Position numbers and translations under genes: made by a program. Below are positions 30,284-38,284 of a DNA stretch of 64,000 nucleotides, one piece after another. The first letter of the stretch is position 1, and each line of letters opens with the position of its first letter. The stretch spans positions 186,001-250,000 of the forward strand of contig NZ_JACHFB010000001.1 of assembly GCF_014205885.1 (NCBI RefSeq). Reading direction: 5' to 3'. Below the pieces are notes generated by a model. It had not been told where the DNA came from, did no database searches, and saw only the letters and a list, made by a program, of their open reading frames with translations. This DNA is from Borreliella californiensis (GTDB lineage: Bacteria; Spirochaetota; Spirochaetia; Borreliales; Borreliaceae).

Positions 30284-30810
30284 TTAATCAGCATCAATTG
30301 GGTTTTTAGGTCTGTTTTTGTTATTTTGAAGTAATTAAGTCTTTCTAAGAGTTTTTTGTTGTTTCCATGTCCTAAACAAAGGTGTTTTTGTATTTTTTGT
30401 CTATTTTCTTTTGAGTTTTCTCCTATTATGCCAAGTTCTAACAAATCGCTTAATGTTAATAAATCTTTTTGATTATCTTTAGATAAAGTGCCAACTCCTT
30501 TGAGTATCTTTATTATTTCTTTTTTATTTACTGATTCAACTTCAGTGTTTTTGGTATTAAGATATGCATGTTTGATTTTATTATTTTCTCCTAGGTGTTT
30601 GACTATTTTTTGTCTAATAATATTTCCAGATTTATCGCTGTCTGTTAAGATTATTATTCCTTTGTATTTTAAGGCTTTTTTTAACAATTCAATGGTTTCA
30701 GTTTTTAAAGCAAATCCTTTTGTTTCTATTACTGTGCAGTCAAAAGATTCTTTGATTCTTTTAAGATCATCTTTTCCCTCAACCACAATTATTTCTTTTA
30801 TTTTTTCCAA
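30223..30810 (-). CDS. rnmV: ribonuclease M5 (TOPRIM, 5S rRNA maturation)
   Basis: A 195-residue protein whose first 90 residues are a TOPRIM domain: IVVEGKDDLKRI (catalytic Glu11) and IILTDSDKSG (DxD). The length and helical C-terminal part (LGHGNNKKLLERLNYF) fit RNase M5, which trims 5S rRNA precursors. The start is TTG with AAGGA 8 nt upstream, 2 bp after the aminopeptidase stop. The last ~20 codons (SPRRTRTSDLVVNSHPLYH) are tRNA-Asn read backwards. The core protein ends near QLMLIN, so this tail is probably an accident of position, but no earlier stop codon exists. Confidence 0.88.
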   Translation of the reverse strand: MEKIKEIIVVEGKDDLKRIKESFDCTVIETKGFALKTETIELLKKALKYKGIIILTDSDKSGNIIRQKIVKHLGENNKIKHAYLNTKNTEVESVNKKEIIKILKGVGTLSKDNQKDLLTLSDLLELGIIGENSKENRQKIQKHLCLGHGNNKKLLERLNYFKITKTDLKTQLMLINSPRRTRTSDLVVNSHPLYH

Positions 30811-30812
30811 TT

Positions 30813-32084
30813 TTAAATTCCTTTTTCAAAGAAAGCCCTTAACAATTTAATTGCTTCTATGTGGTCAGCTATTGATACTGTTTCTCGCAGGGAATGCATT
30901 GCCCACATTGGTGTTCCAATGTCAATAGTTTCTATTCCTGTTCTTGCATTTGAGATTGGACCAATTGTTGTGCCTGGATTAACATTTGCTTTCATTATTA
31001 TTTCTTGAATCTTAATATTATTTTTAATAGCTAAATTTTTTAATTTTGCAAATCCTGTTGAAGTTGTTGCATATCTGAAATTGGCGCTATTTTTTACAAA
31101 TACGCCTTTACCCAGAGTTGCTTGATAGTTTGGATCATGTTTAGATGCATATCCTGGATGAATGCCGTGAACGCTGTCAATCGAGATATTAAATGATTTG
31201 TTTGTTTTTATTAAATGCTCTTCTCTGGTTAAATTAAGAGCAAGATCGATTCTTTCTAAAACTTCTGATAAAAAATTTGAATCAGCACCTCTTGAGGTTA
31301 AAGATCCTACTTCTTCGTTATCAAAAAATACAGCTATTTTATTTTTATCATTGCTTGTATGAACATAAGAATTCATGATTGCATGGCATCCCGATTTGTT
31401 GTCAAGATTTTTAGAAGCCAAAAATTCTCCTTCAGTTCCTATTATTTTGGAAGGTTGTGATTCTGTAAATATTAGATCACAAGATAGAAAATTTTTATGT
31501 TCTATTCCAAGTTGTTCTAAGATAGTATCTTTTATTGTTTTTTTTGTGCTGCTTATTACTGTTAAATTGTCATGAGCATTATATTTAAATCCTTCGTTAA
31601 TTTGTCGGTTTAAATGTATTGCAAGGTTTGGAATAATTCCTATGTTTTCGATATTGATTAATTTTGAATCAATATGATCATTTTTTTTGAAATATACAAT
31701 TCCTGCTAAGCTTAAGTCTCTGTCAATCCAAGTAGAAATTATTGGGCCACCATAAATTTCAATGTGGTTGTAAAACACCCCACTTGTTTTTTCTGTTGCA
31801 TCTATTTTTAATTTTAATCCCGGACTGTCTGTATGTGCTGCTGCTATTAGAAACGGCTCATATTTTTTTTTGACATCAATATTAAAGGCAATAAGGCTAG
31901 TTCCTTCTTTTTTTATGTAATACGATCCTGTTTCAATTTTCCATTTTTCATCAAGTTGTAATTGTTGTGCATTAAAATAATTTATTAATTTCTCTTCAAT
32001 ATAGTTTACTAGGTGATAAGGGGTAGGACTATTGTCTAATAGGCTTTGAAAAAATTTTGGGTCTAGTGTTTTATCGTGCACCAT
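30813..32084 (-). CDS. apeB: M18 family aminopeptidase
   Basis: A 423-residue metallo-aminopeptidase of the aspartyl/yeast vacuolar I type. Metal-site motifs: AAHTDSPGLKLK (His, Asp), LDNKSGCHA (Asp), FFDNEEVGS (Glu, Glu) and WAMHSLRE (His). HGIHPGYASKHDP is the family dimer/active-site loop. It trims N-terminal (acidic or neutral) residues from peptides in the cytosol, supplying amino acids. Start ATG with AAGGAGA upstream. It is the first gene of a two-gene unit with rnmV. Confidence 0.92.
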   Translation of the reverse strand: MVHDKTLDPKFFQSLLDNSPTPYHLVNYIEEKLINYFNAQQLQLDEKWKIETGSYYIKKEGTSLIAFNIDVKKKYEPFLIAAAHTDSPGLKLKIDATEKTSGVFYNHIEIYGGPIISTWIDRDLSLAGIVYFKKNDHIDSKLINIENIGIIPNLAIHLNRQINEGFKYNAHDNLTVISSTKKTIKDTILEQLGIEHKNFLSCDLIFTESQPSKIIGTEGEFLASKNLDNKSGCHAIMNSYVHTSNDKNKIAVFFDNEEVGSLTSRGADSNFLSEVLERIDLALNLTREEHLIKTNKSFNISIDSVHGIHPGYASKHDPNYQATLGKGVFVKNSANFRYATTSTGFAKLKNLAIKNNIKIQEIIMKANVNPGTTIGPISNARTGIETIDIGTPMWAMHSLRETVSIADHIEAIKLLRAFFEKGI

Positions 32085-32164
32085 AGGTGTTCTCCTTTAC
32101 TTTTGTTGCTTTATATCTGTATATTCTATTATAATAGGTTTTAACTGTTAGTTGGGAGTTTGTT

Positions 32165-32890
32165 ATGAAAAAATATTTTATTAGCTTGAGTTTATCGATT
32201 ATTTTTTTTGCTTGTAGCTCTAATGTTGAAATTGAGTTAAATGATGATATTAGTGGTATTGTTTCAATATTTGTTAATGTTAATAGAGAATTTGAGAAAA
32301 TTAGAAAAGAACTCTTAACAACTTTGGTGGGAGAGGAAATTGCAAGTATGCCTCTTTTCCCTGTAGATGAAATAAAAAAATACTTTAAAAATGGAGAGGA
32401 AAAGCTTGGATTTAAGCTTTTGAGCATTAAAACCCAAGGAGATTCTATTAATTTAGTTGTTAAGTTTGATAATTTAATTAAAATTTTAGGCGATTATATG
32501 AAAAAAACTGATATATCTGTGTTTAAGATAGAAAAAAAAGATGGTAAAAATATTATTGAACTTAATATTAATTTGGAAAATGCTACTAAGAATATTAATG
32601 AAAATAAAGAATATATTAGTGATGCACTTGCGGCTCTTTTGCCATCGGATGAGATTCCAATGTCTGCCAAAGAATATAAAGATGTTTTGGTTTATTTTTT
32701 ATCGGATTTTACTTCCAAAGCAAGCGAACTTATTGACAATTCAAAACTTAATCTTATAGTTAAAACTTCTAGAAATGTTCAAGAACAATTTGGATTTAAA
32801 CAAATTAACTCAAACACACTAAGGTTTGAGATGGATATGGTTAAAGGATTAAGTCTTGAAACACCAATAAAACTTAGATTAGTTTATTGA
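32165..32890 (+). CDS. putative lipoprotein
   Basis: A 241-residue protein with a lipoprotein signal: MKKYFISLSLSIIFFAC, lipidation expected on Cys17, followed by SSN. The mature part is rich in Lys/Asp/Asn, with predicted helix-strand alternation (KLGFKLLSIKTQGDSINLVVKF). No family recognised. The signal fits the loose Borrelia lipobox. Nothing shows whether it stays in the periplasm or reaches the surface. GGGAG precedes the ATG. It converges on fruA. BB0628 by synteny. Confidence 0.82.
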   Translation: MKKYFISLSLSIIFFACSSNVEIELNDDISGIVSIFVNVNREFEKIRKELLTTLVGEEIASMPLFPVDEIKKYFKNGEEKLGFKLLSIKTQGDSINLVVKFDNLIKILGDYMKKTDISVFKIEKKDGKNIIELNINLENATKNINENKEYISDALAALLPSDEIPMSAKEYKDVLVYFLSDFTSKASELIDNSKLNLIVKTSRNVQEQFGFKQINSNTLRFEMDMVKGLSLETPIKLRLVY

Positions 32891-32898
32891 CTGGGTTA

Positions 32899-32928
32899 AA
32901 GAATATAAACTTAATCGTTTATATTCTT
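32899..32928. terminator. bidirectional terminator, lipoprotein gene / fruA
   Basis: Perfect 12-bp inverted repeat (AAGAATATAAAC 32899-32910 / 32917-32928), 6-nt loop that includes the fruA stop codon (32911-32913). A T-run follows on the plus strand about ten bases later. Confidence 0.75.
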
Positions 32929-34779
32929 GTATTCTTTTTTAAAAATTCCCATTAAAACAGCTGTTATAATAGATCCTACTAGGATAGATATTATCCACAT
33001 TAATGGGTTTACTACTATTGGTAGAATGAATATTCCGCCATGTGGTGCTATAACTTCTACCTTGAAAAGTGCAGAAACAAATCCTCCTACAGATGAGCCT
33101 AGTATGCATGCGGGTATCACCCTTAAAGGATCTGCTGCTGCAAATGGAATTACTCCTTCTGTAATAAAGCATGCTCCTAAAAAATAACAAACCTTTCCGG
33201 ATTCTCTTTCTTCTTTTGAAAATCTGTTTTTAAATAAACTTGTGGCAAGAGCAATTCCTATAGGGGGTATCATTCCTCCTGCCATTATGCTTGCATGAGG
33301 AATATAATTTTTTGCAGTTATCATTGCAATTCCAAATGCATATGCAGCTTTATTTACAGGTCCTCCCATATCTATTGCCATCATTCCTCCTAGCAAAGCC
33401 CCAAGCATTGCCATATTAGTTCCGCTAAGTTGATTTAGCATATCTGTTATTGAGTTATTAATAACAGATATTGGGCTAAGTATTACATATATCAAAATTC
33501 CTGAAATTATAACTGATAAAAAAGGGTAAGTTAATACCGGATTTATTCCTCTTAAATTGCCAGGAATAATTTTGTCAGATATTTTTTTTACAGCTAGTGT
33601 AACGTAGCCTGAAATAAATCCTGCTAAGATACCTCCTAGAAATCCTGCATTTCCATTGCTCATCATTAATCCTGTAATCATTCCGGGTGCAAGTCCTGGT
33701 CTTTCTGCTATGCTAAATGAAATATAACCAGCAAGTATTGGGATCATTAAAGCAAATGCGCTTCCACCGCCGATTTGCATCAGAATATCTGCTATTTTAT
33801 TGTAGCTTGGATCGTTTATGTCAAATGCTTTGATTCCAAACATGAATGATATTGCTATTATTATTCCTCCTGAAACTACAAATGGAAGCATAAATGAGAC
33901 CCCATTCATTAGGTGTTTATAAATTCCAGTTTGTTTGTTTTGTTTTTGGAGAGTTTCGACAGTTGTGTTTGTTTTACTTTTGTAAATTTGAGCTTCGTTT
34001 TTAAGGATTGTTTGAATAAGCTCTTTTGCTTTGTGTATACCGTCTTTTACTCCTACTTCGATTAAAGGTTTTCCGCTAAATCTTTCTTTGTCGATAGTTT
34101 TGCCAGATGCAATAATGATTCCTTTTGCTTTTTTTATTTCTTCTTCTGTTATTGGGTTTTCGGTTCCACTAGATCCATTTGTTTCTACTTTTATATTTAT
34201 ATTTAATTCCAAAGCTGCTTTTTTAAGGCTTTCTGCTGCCATATAGGTGTGAGCTATTCCTACAGGACATGCTGTTACGGCAAGAATAAAATCTTTTTTT
34301 ATATTTAAATTATTGGATTCATTTATATTGCCATTGTTCATAATTATTTCTAAAAATTTATCTTCATTATTTGTGCTCATAAGTTCATGTCTTAGTAAGT
34401 TGTTGCTAAAAGTATTACTTAGGTATGATATAGCTTTGATGTGTGCATTGCTTGGAGTTTTTTCGGGTAGAGCCATCATGAAAAACAGTTTTGAAAGCTT
34501 TTGATCAGAAGAATTGAAATCAAAACCATTGCCAACAACTCTTAAAATAGCAATTCCGTGTTTTTTAATGAAATCACCTTTTGCATGAGGCATGGCTATA
34601 TGCTCTTCAATCCCTGTTCCATTAATTTCTTCTCTTTTTTTAATTTCTTTTATAAATGCTTCCATGTCATTTAAGTATCCATTTTCATTGAACATGCTGG
34701 CCATTTTTCTAATTACATCTTCTTTACTAGTTGCATTATAGTTTAAAATAATCAAGTTTTTTGAAAATAAATTTTGCAT
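32911..34779 (-). CDS. fruA: fructose-family PTS transporter, EIIABC fusion
   Basis: A 622-residue three-domain permease. EIIA (1-150): phosphorylated His65 in AMPHAKGDF. EIIB (about 163-265): Cys171 in VTACPVGIAHTYMAAE, the fructose-type active site. EIIC (about 285-615): eight or more hydrophobic segments with GGGSAFALMIP and GGPVNKAAYAF. It imports a sugar as its 1-phosphate, consistent with the divergent fruK. The ATG at 34777-34779 has AAAGGTGAT upstream and is preferred over a GTG three codons earlier. Fructose or mannose are the usual substrates of the family; which is used here is not decided. Confidence 0.95.
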   Translation of the reverse strand: MQNLFSKNLIILNYNATSKEDVIRKMASMFNENGYLNDMEAFIKEIKKREEINGTGIEEHIAMPHAKGDFIKKHGIAILRVVGNGFDFNSSDQKLSKLFFMMALPEKTPSNAHIKAISYLSNTFSNNLLRHELMSTNNEDKFLEIIMNNGNINESNNLNIKKDFILAVTACPVGIAHTYMAAESLKKAALELNINIKVETNGSSGTENPITEEEIKKAKGIIIASGKTIDKERFSGKPLIEVGVKDGIHKAKELIQTILKNEAQIYKSKTNTTVETLQKQNKQTGIYKHLMNGVSFMLPFVVSGGIIIAISFMFGIKAFDINDPSYNKIADILMQIGGGSAFALMIPILAGYISFSIAERPGLAPGMITGLMMSNGNAGFLGGILAGFISGYVTLAVKKISDKIIPGNLRGINPVLTYPFLSVIISGILIYVILSPISVINNSITDMLNQLSGTNMAMLGALLGGMMAIDMGGPVNKAAYAFGIAMITAKNYIPHASIMAGGMIPPIGIALATSLFKNRFSKEERESGKVCYFLGACFITEGVIPFAAADPLRVIPACILGSSVGGFVSALFKVEVIAPHGGIFILPIVVNPLMWIISILVGSIITAVLMGIFKKEYKNIND

Positions 34780-34869
34780 AATAATCACCTTTATATATTA
34801 TATAGTGTATATATATTTATTAAATTTTACTATTTATTTAATTGATTTTATTAATCAAAGGAGATTGTC

Positions 34870-35793
34870 TTGATATATACTTTAACACTCAATCCTTCTG
34901 TGGATTATAAAATAGTTTTAAAAGAATTTCAGGAAGAAAGTCTTAATTATGCTTTAAATAACAATTTTTTTGCTGGCGGGAAGGGAATAAATGTAAGTAC
35001 TGTTCTTAAAAACCTGGGAAAACCTAGTATGGCTTTAGGGTTTTTGGGAGGTTTTACGGGTGATTATATAAGATTTTCTCTTGATTCTAAGGGTATAAAA
35101 AACGATTTTATTAAAATAAAATATGATACAAGATTAAATATTAAAATGATAGCAAGTGGCAGAGAAACAGAAATTAATGCCAATTCCCCAGATATTTCTG
35201 AGAATGAATTTGAACTTTTGAAAGATAGACTTAAAAGCTTGACAAGTAATAGTATATTGGTGATGTCAGGAAGCGTCCCTAAAGCTCTTGGTGAGAATGC
35301 ATACAATGAAATAGCCAATAGCATTTCTAATGATGTTAAGCTTATCATTGACACTAGTGGAAAACCTTTGTTAAAAATTCTTAAATTAAATCCATTTTTA
35401 ATAAAGCCCAATATTTATGAGCTTAGGGATCTTTTTAATGCTAAATTTAATTCTACAAAAGAATTGATTAAAATCGGAAAAAATCTTGTAGAAAGTGGGG
35501 TTCAAAACATTATAATTTCTATGGGAAGTGAAGGAGCTATTTTTATTGGCGATAAAAATGTTGCTTTTAGAGCCTTTGTTCCAAAGATTCATTCTGTTAG
35601 TACCATTGGGGCAGGAGACTCTGTGATTGCAGGATTTGTGTATGCTTTTGATAATGGAAGTACTTTAGAAGATTCATTTAAATTTGGTGTTGCAGCTGGT
35701 ACAGCTACGGCATCAAAAGGCAATCTTTGTGAACTTCAAGATGTCAAAAAGATGCTTTGTGAGATTAGGGTTGAGGATATTTGTACTTCTTAA
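34870..35793 (+). CDS. fruK: 1-phosphofructokinase
   Basis: A 307-residue PfkB-family sugar kinase: MIYTLTLNPSVDY, GGKGINVSTVLKNLG near the N terminus and GAGDSVIAGF with catalytic Asp near the C terminus. It phosphorylates fructose-1-phosphate to fructose-1,6-bisphosphate and so completes the pathway of the divergent PTS. The start is TTG, 7 nt after a strong AAAGGAGA; no ATG is available at the family start. Confidence 0.95.
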   Translation: MIYTLTLNPSVDYKIVLKEFQEESLNYALNNNFFAGGKGINVSTVLKNLGKPSMALGFLGGFTGDYIRFSLDSKGIKNDFIKIKYDTRLNIKMIASGRETEINANSPDISENEFELLKDRLKSLTSNSILVMSGSVPKALGENAYNEIANSISNDVKLIIDTSGKPLLKILKLNPFLIKPNIYELRDLFNAKFNSTKELIKIGKNLVESGVQNIIISMGSEGAIFIGDKNVAFRAFVPKIHSVSTIGAGDSVIAGFVYAFDNGSTLEDSFKFGVAAGTATASKGNLCELQDVKKMLCEIRVEDICTS

Positions 35794-35830
35794 TCTTTTA
35801 AATAGAGTTGAAGAATTGATTTTGAAACTT

Positions 35831-35857
35831 TACTGTAGCTTTTAAAAAGCTACAGTA
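35831..35857. terminator. bidirectional terminator, fruK / small Cys4 protein
   Basis: Near-perfect palindrome TACTGTAGCTTTT - A - AAAAGCTACAGTA between convergent genes; about 12 bp of stem. Confidence 0.85.
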
Positions 35858-35867
35858 TTTAGTTTGC

Positions 35868-36185
35868 TTAAATTTTTAATTTTGATTTATATAATTTCTT
35901 TTTTGCTAGGGCTAATCCTGTAACTACTGCTAGCAATGCAAACATAGCTATGCTCACAAAAAATCCTGTTGTATTTGATTGAGAGATTTTTGCAGCGATT
36001 TCTGTAGTTTGCTCATCGCAAATACAGTTAACATATCCGCATATTGGGCAGATCTCTTCTACTCCAAATTGGCTTAAATTTCCGTTTGGAATTACATTTT
36101 CTTTTGTTATTGTATTGGTTTGAGCGAAAACAGATGTTGAAATCAATAGTAAAGTAGTCAAAAATAGATATTTTTGTAGATTCAT
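35868..36185 (-). CDS. small exported single-span protein with a Cys4 motif
   Basis: A 105-residue protein: signal peptide (1-21, cleavage after VFA), an exported segment with four cysteines in ICPICGYVNCICDE (Cys46, 49, 54, 56), and one membrane span (74-94) followed by a Lys-rich tail (KKKLYKSKLK). The topology suggests the Cys4 unit faces the periplasm and the tail the cytosol. The spacing CxxC-x4-CxC resembles a small zinc or iron-sulfur knuckle, but disulfides are possible outside the cytosol. No family recognised. It has a good ribosome site (AAGGAGAATG, close to the ATG). BB0631 by synteny. Confidence 0.8.
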   Translation of the reverse strand: MNLQKYLFLTTLLLISTSVFAQTNTITKENVIPNGNLSQFGVEEICPICGYVNCICDEQTTEIAAKISQSNTTGFFVSIAMFALLAVVTGLALAKKKLYKSKLKI

Positions 36186-36340
36186 TTTACATTCTCCTTA
36201 TAGATTTTCTTTTTTTTTAATTACTTAAATTATAACCTTTTAAATCAAAGATTTGTAATTTTTTTTATTAAAAGACTTGTTAGAGTATCAATAGATTCTC
36301 TAAGAAAAGCTGTTGCACAATAAAATGTAAAATTTATCAT

Positions 36341-36414
36341 CGGGAGCGACGGGTCTCGAACCCGCGACCTCCTGCGTGACAGGCAGGCGTTCTAACCATC
36401 TGAACTACGCCCCC
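36341..36414 (-). tRNA. tRNA-Asp (GTC)
   Basis: Acceptor GGGGGCG/CGCTCCC, anticodon arm CCTGC-CTGTCAC-GCAGG, T arm CGGG(T)-TTCGAGA type, discriminator G. CCA not encoded. It follows recD on the same strand but has its own strong promoter. Confidence 0.96.
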
Positions 36415-36433
36415 AAAGCCATTCTGTTAAAAG

Positions 36434-36462
36434 ATTATAGTAGTTTTTGATGTATTTGTCAA
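36434..36462 (-). promoter_or_regulatory. perfect consensus sigma-70 promoter for tRNA-Asp
   Basis: On the minus strand TTGACA (36457-36462) - 17 bp - TATAAT (36434-36439): both boxes and spacing match the consensus exactly. It begins 1 bp after the recD stop codon and ends 19 bp before the tRNA. Confidence 0.88.
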
Positions 36463-36463
36463 T

Positions 36464-38284
36464 TTATTTGAATGAGTTTACATGTTCTAGTATTTTTGAA
36501 TCTCTTTTGCTAGATTTTTTGCTCAGCTTAATAATAGTCTCTTTGTTAGAAATTATTTCTAAGCTATCTTTGGCTCTTGTTATTGCAGTATACATAAGTT
36601 CTTTTGTCAAAAAAGGGTTATTTTCCAATATTACTTTTATATGTTTGTATTCAGATCCTTGGCTTTTATGTATTGTTGTAGCAAAGCTGAATTCATAATT
36701 TGTTAGTAAATCTAAATTTATTTTTTTATATTTTTCATTTTTTCTTTGGAATAAAGCATAAAAATTAGAATTTTCATTAAAAATAACACCCCGTTCTCCA
36801 TTAAATAATTTATTTTTATAGTCAGTTTTAGTTATCATTATTATTTGACCAATAAAGCCCCCATAGGTCTTTTTTAGGTAAGTTTTTATTATTTCATTTA
36901 GTGTTTTAGTTCCAAATTTACCAAAATTTTTTGAACTTAAAATTATATTTTCAAGTAAAGTTTCAAGTATTGTTTCAATTTTTGATTCTTTTATCAATTT
37001 AAGATTGAAAGTGGGTATTTTTTTATATAAATTGTTTGTATATTCTATTAGATCTTTTTTTAAGTTTATTTTTTCTATTTCTTTCAGTTGAATATTTTTA
37101 TTGTTATTAATGTATTTGCAAATCAAAGTACTATCTTCTTTATATATTGCTTTTGAGAGCAAATTTATTTCTTTGTTGCTTCTGAAATTTTCTTTAAGTT
37201 CTTCTACATTATCGTTATTTATTTTTTTTACTCCTAAAAGACTTGAATATACATTTCCTTCGTTTACTGATGGGAGTTGATTTTTATCTCCTACCATTAT
37301 TAACTTAGTGGTTATTGGAGTTGCTTTCAGTAGTTTTAAAAAAGTATATGCATCTACCATTGAAGCCTCGTCAATTATTATTACGTCAAAATTTAATTGA
37401 TTTTCTTCATCATATAGAATTTTTTTGTTTATAAATTTGATTCCCAATAGTTTTTGGATTGTATTGCATTCTATTTCTAAATTTTTAAATGAATAGTCGA
37501 TACTTGTTTGCAGCCTTAGGCTAGCTTTTCCTGTAGGTGCTGTAATTGCTACTAATCCTTTTTTTTTATTGTTTAATGTTTTATTAATTGCTTTTAAGAT
37601 ATAGTTAATAGTTGTAGTTTTGCCTGTTCCAGGGCCTCCGCTTAATAGAAAGAAGTTGCTTTTCAATGCCTTTCTTATTGATGTAATTTGCTCTTTATTT
37701 AAATTATTGATATTTAAATTTGATATTATATTTTGTATTTTATTGTCATTTAATTCATTTCTATAGTTTTCTAATCTTTTTATAATTTGTTTTATTAGCT
37801 CTTCTTCTTCTCTGTAGTTTTTTTGAGTATAAATGTAGATATTGTTTTCCAAGATTAGGGGAGTTGTAATTTTAAGTTTATCAAGTTCCATTAGTATGTT
37901 GTTTTCTTTTAAAAGCAAAACCATATTCTTAATGGTTTCTGGATTTCCAAATGTTTCTAGTCCTTTTAGCATTTTTATTAATTTGTTATAACTTTTATTG
38001 GTTTTTTCTAGGTTGTCTTTTGTGAATATTATTGTATTTTGAATATCTTTTGCTAATAGATTTATATCAGCTCTTAGGTGACCTTTATCAAAGTAGTTAA
38101 ATAAAAATATTAAAAATATTATAATATTTTCATTGTTTGTGAACTTTGCGAGTGTTTGCGCTTTATAGCAATTTTTTTTATTGATATTTAAAAGTTCAAT
38201 TATTTCATAAAGCTTGAGCTCAGGGGTTAAGAATTTTTTGTTTTTATTTTTTAAAAATTCTCTTAATACTAAAAAATCTCTCAT
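36464..38284 (-). CDS. recD: exodeoxyribonuclease V alpha subunit RecD
   Basis: A 606-residue SF1B 5'-3' helicase subunit. Motifs: Walker A GGPGTGKTT (about 216-224), VAITAPTGKAS (Ia), IIDEASMVD (II), VGDKNQLPSV (III), and a C-terminal ATTIHKSQGSEYKH (V) with YTAITRAKDSL (VI). It works in the RecBCD complex on double-strand DNA ends. Its ATG overlaps the recB stop (ATGA), so translation is coupled. The N-terminal region (1-150) matches RecD in position, with little visible motif content. Confidence 0.95.
   Translation of the reverse strand: MRDFLVLREFLKNKNKKFLTPELKLYEIIELLNINKKNCYKAQTLAKFTNNENIIIFLIFLFNYFDKGHLRADINLLAKDIQNTIIFTKDNLEKTNKSYNKLIKMLKGLETFGNPETIKNMVLLLKENNILMELDKLKITTPLILENNIYIYTQKNYREEEELIKQIIKRLENYRNELNDNKIQNIISNLNINNLNKEQITSIRKALKSNFFLLSGGPGTGKTTTINYILKAINKTLNNKKKGLVAITAPTGKASLRLQTSIDYSFKNLEIECNTIQKLLGIKFINKKILYDEENQLNFDVIIIDEASMVDAYTFLKLLKATPITTKLIMVGDKNQLPSVNEGNVYSSLLGVKKINNDNVEELKENFRSNKEINLLSKAIYKEDSTLICKYINNNKNIQLKEIEKINLKKDLIEYTNNLYKKIPTFNLKLIKESKIETILETLLENIILSSKNFGKFGTKTLNEIIKTYLKKTYGGFIGQIIMITKTDYKNKLFNGERGVIFNENSNFYALFQRKNEKYKKINLDLLTNYEFSFATTIHKSQGSEYKHIKVILENNPFLTKELMYTAITRAKDSLEIISNKETIIKLSKKSSKRDSKILEHVNSFK

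Noticed and set aside
32939-33190. Second minus-strand frame inside fruA
   Set aside because: Lies fully within the conserved EIIC region in another frame; no start signal.
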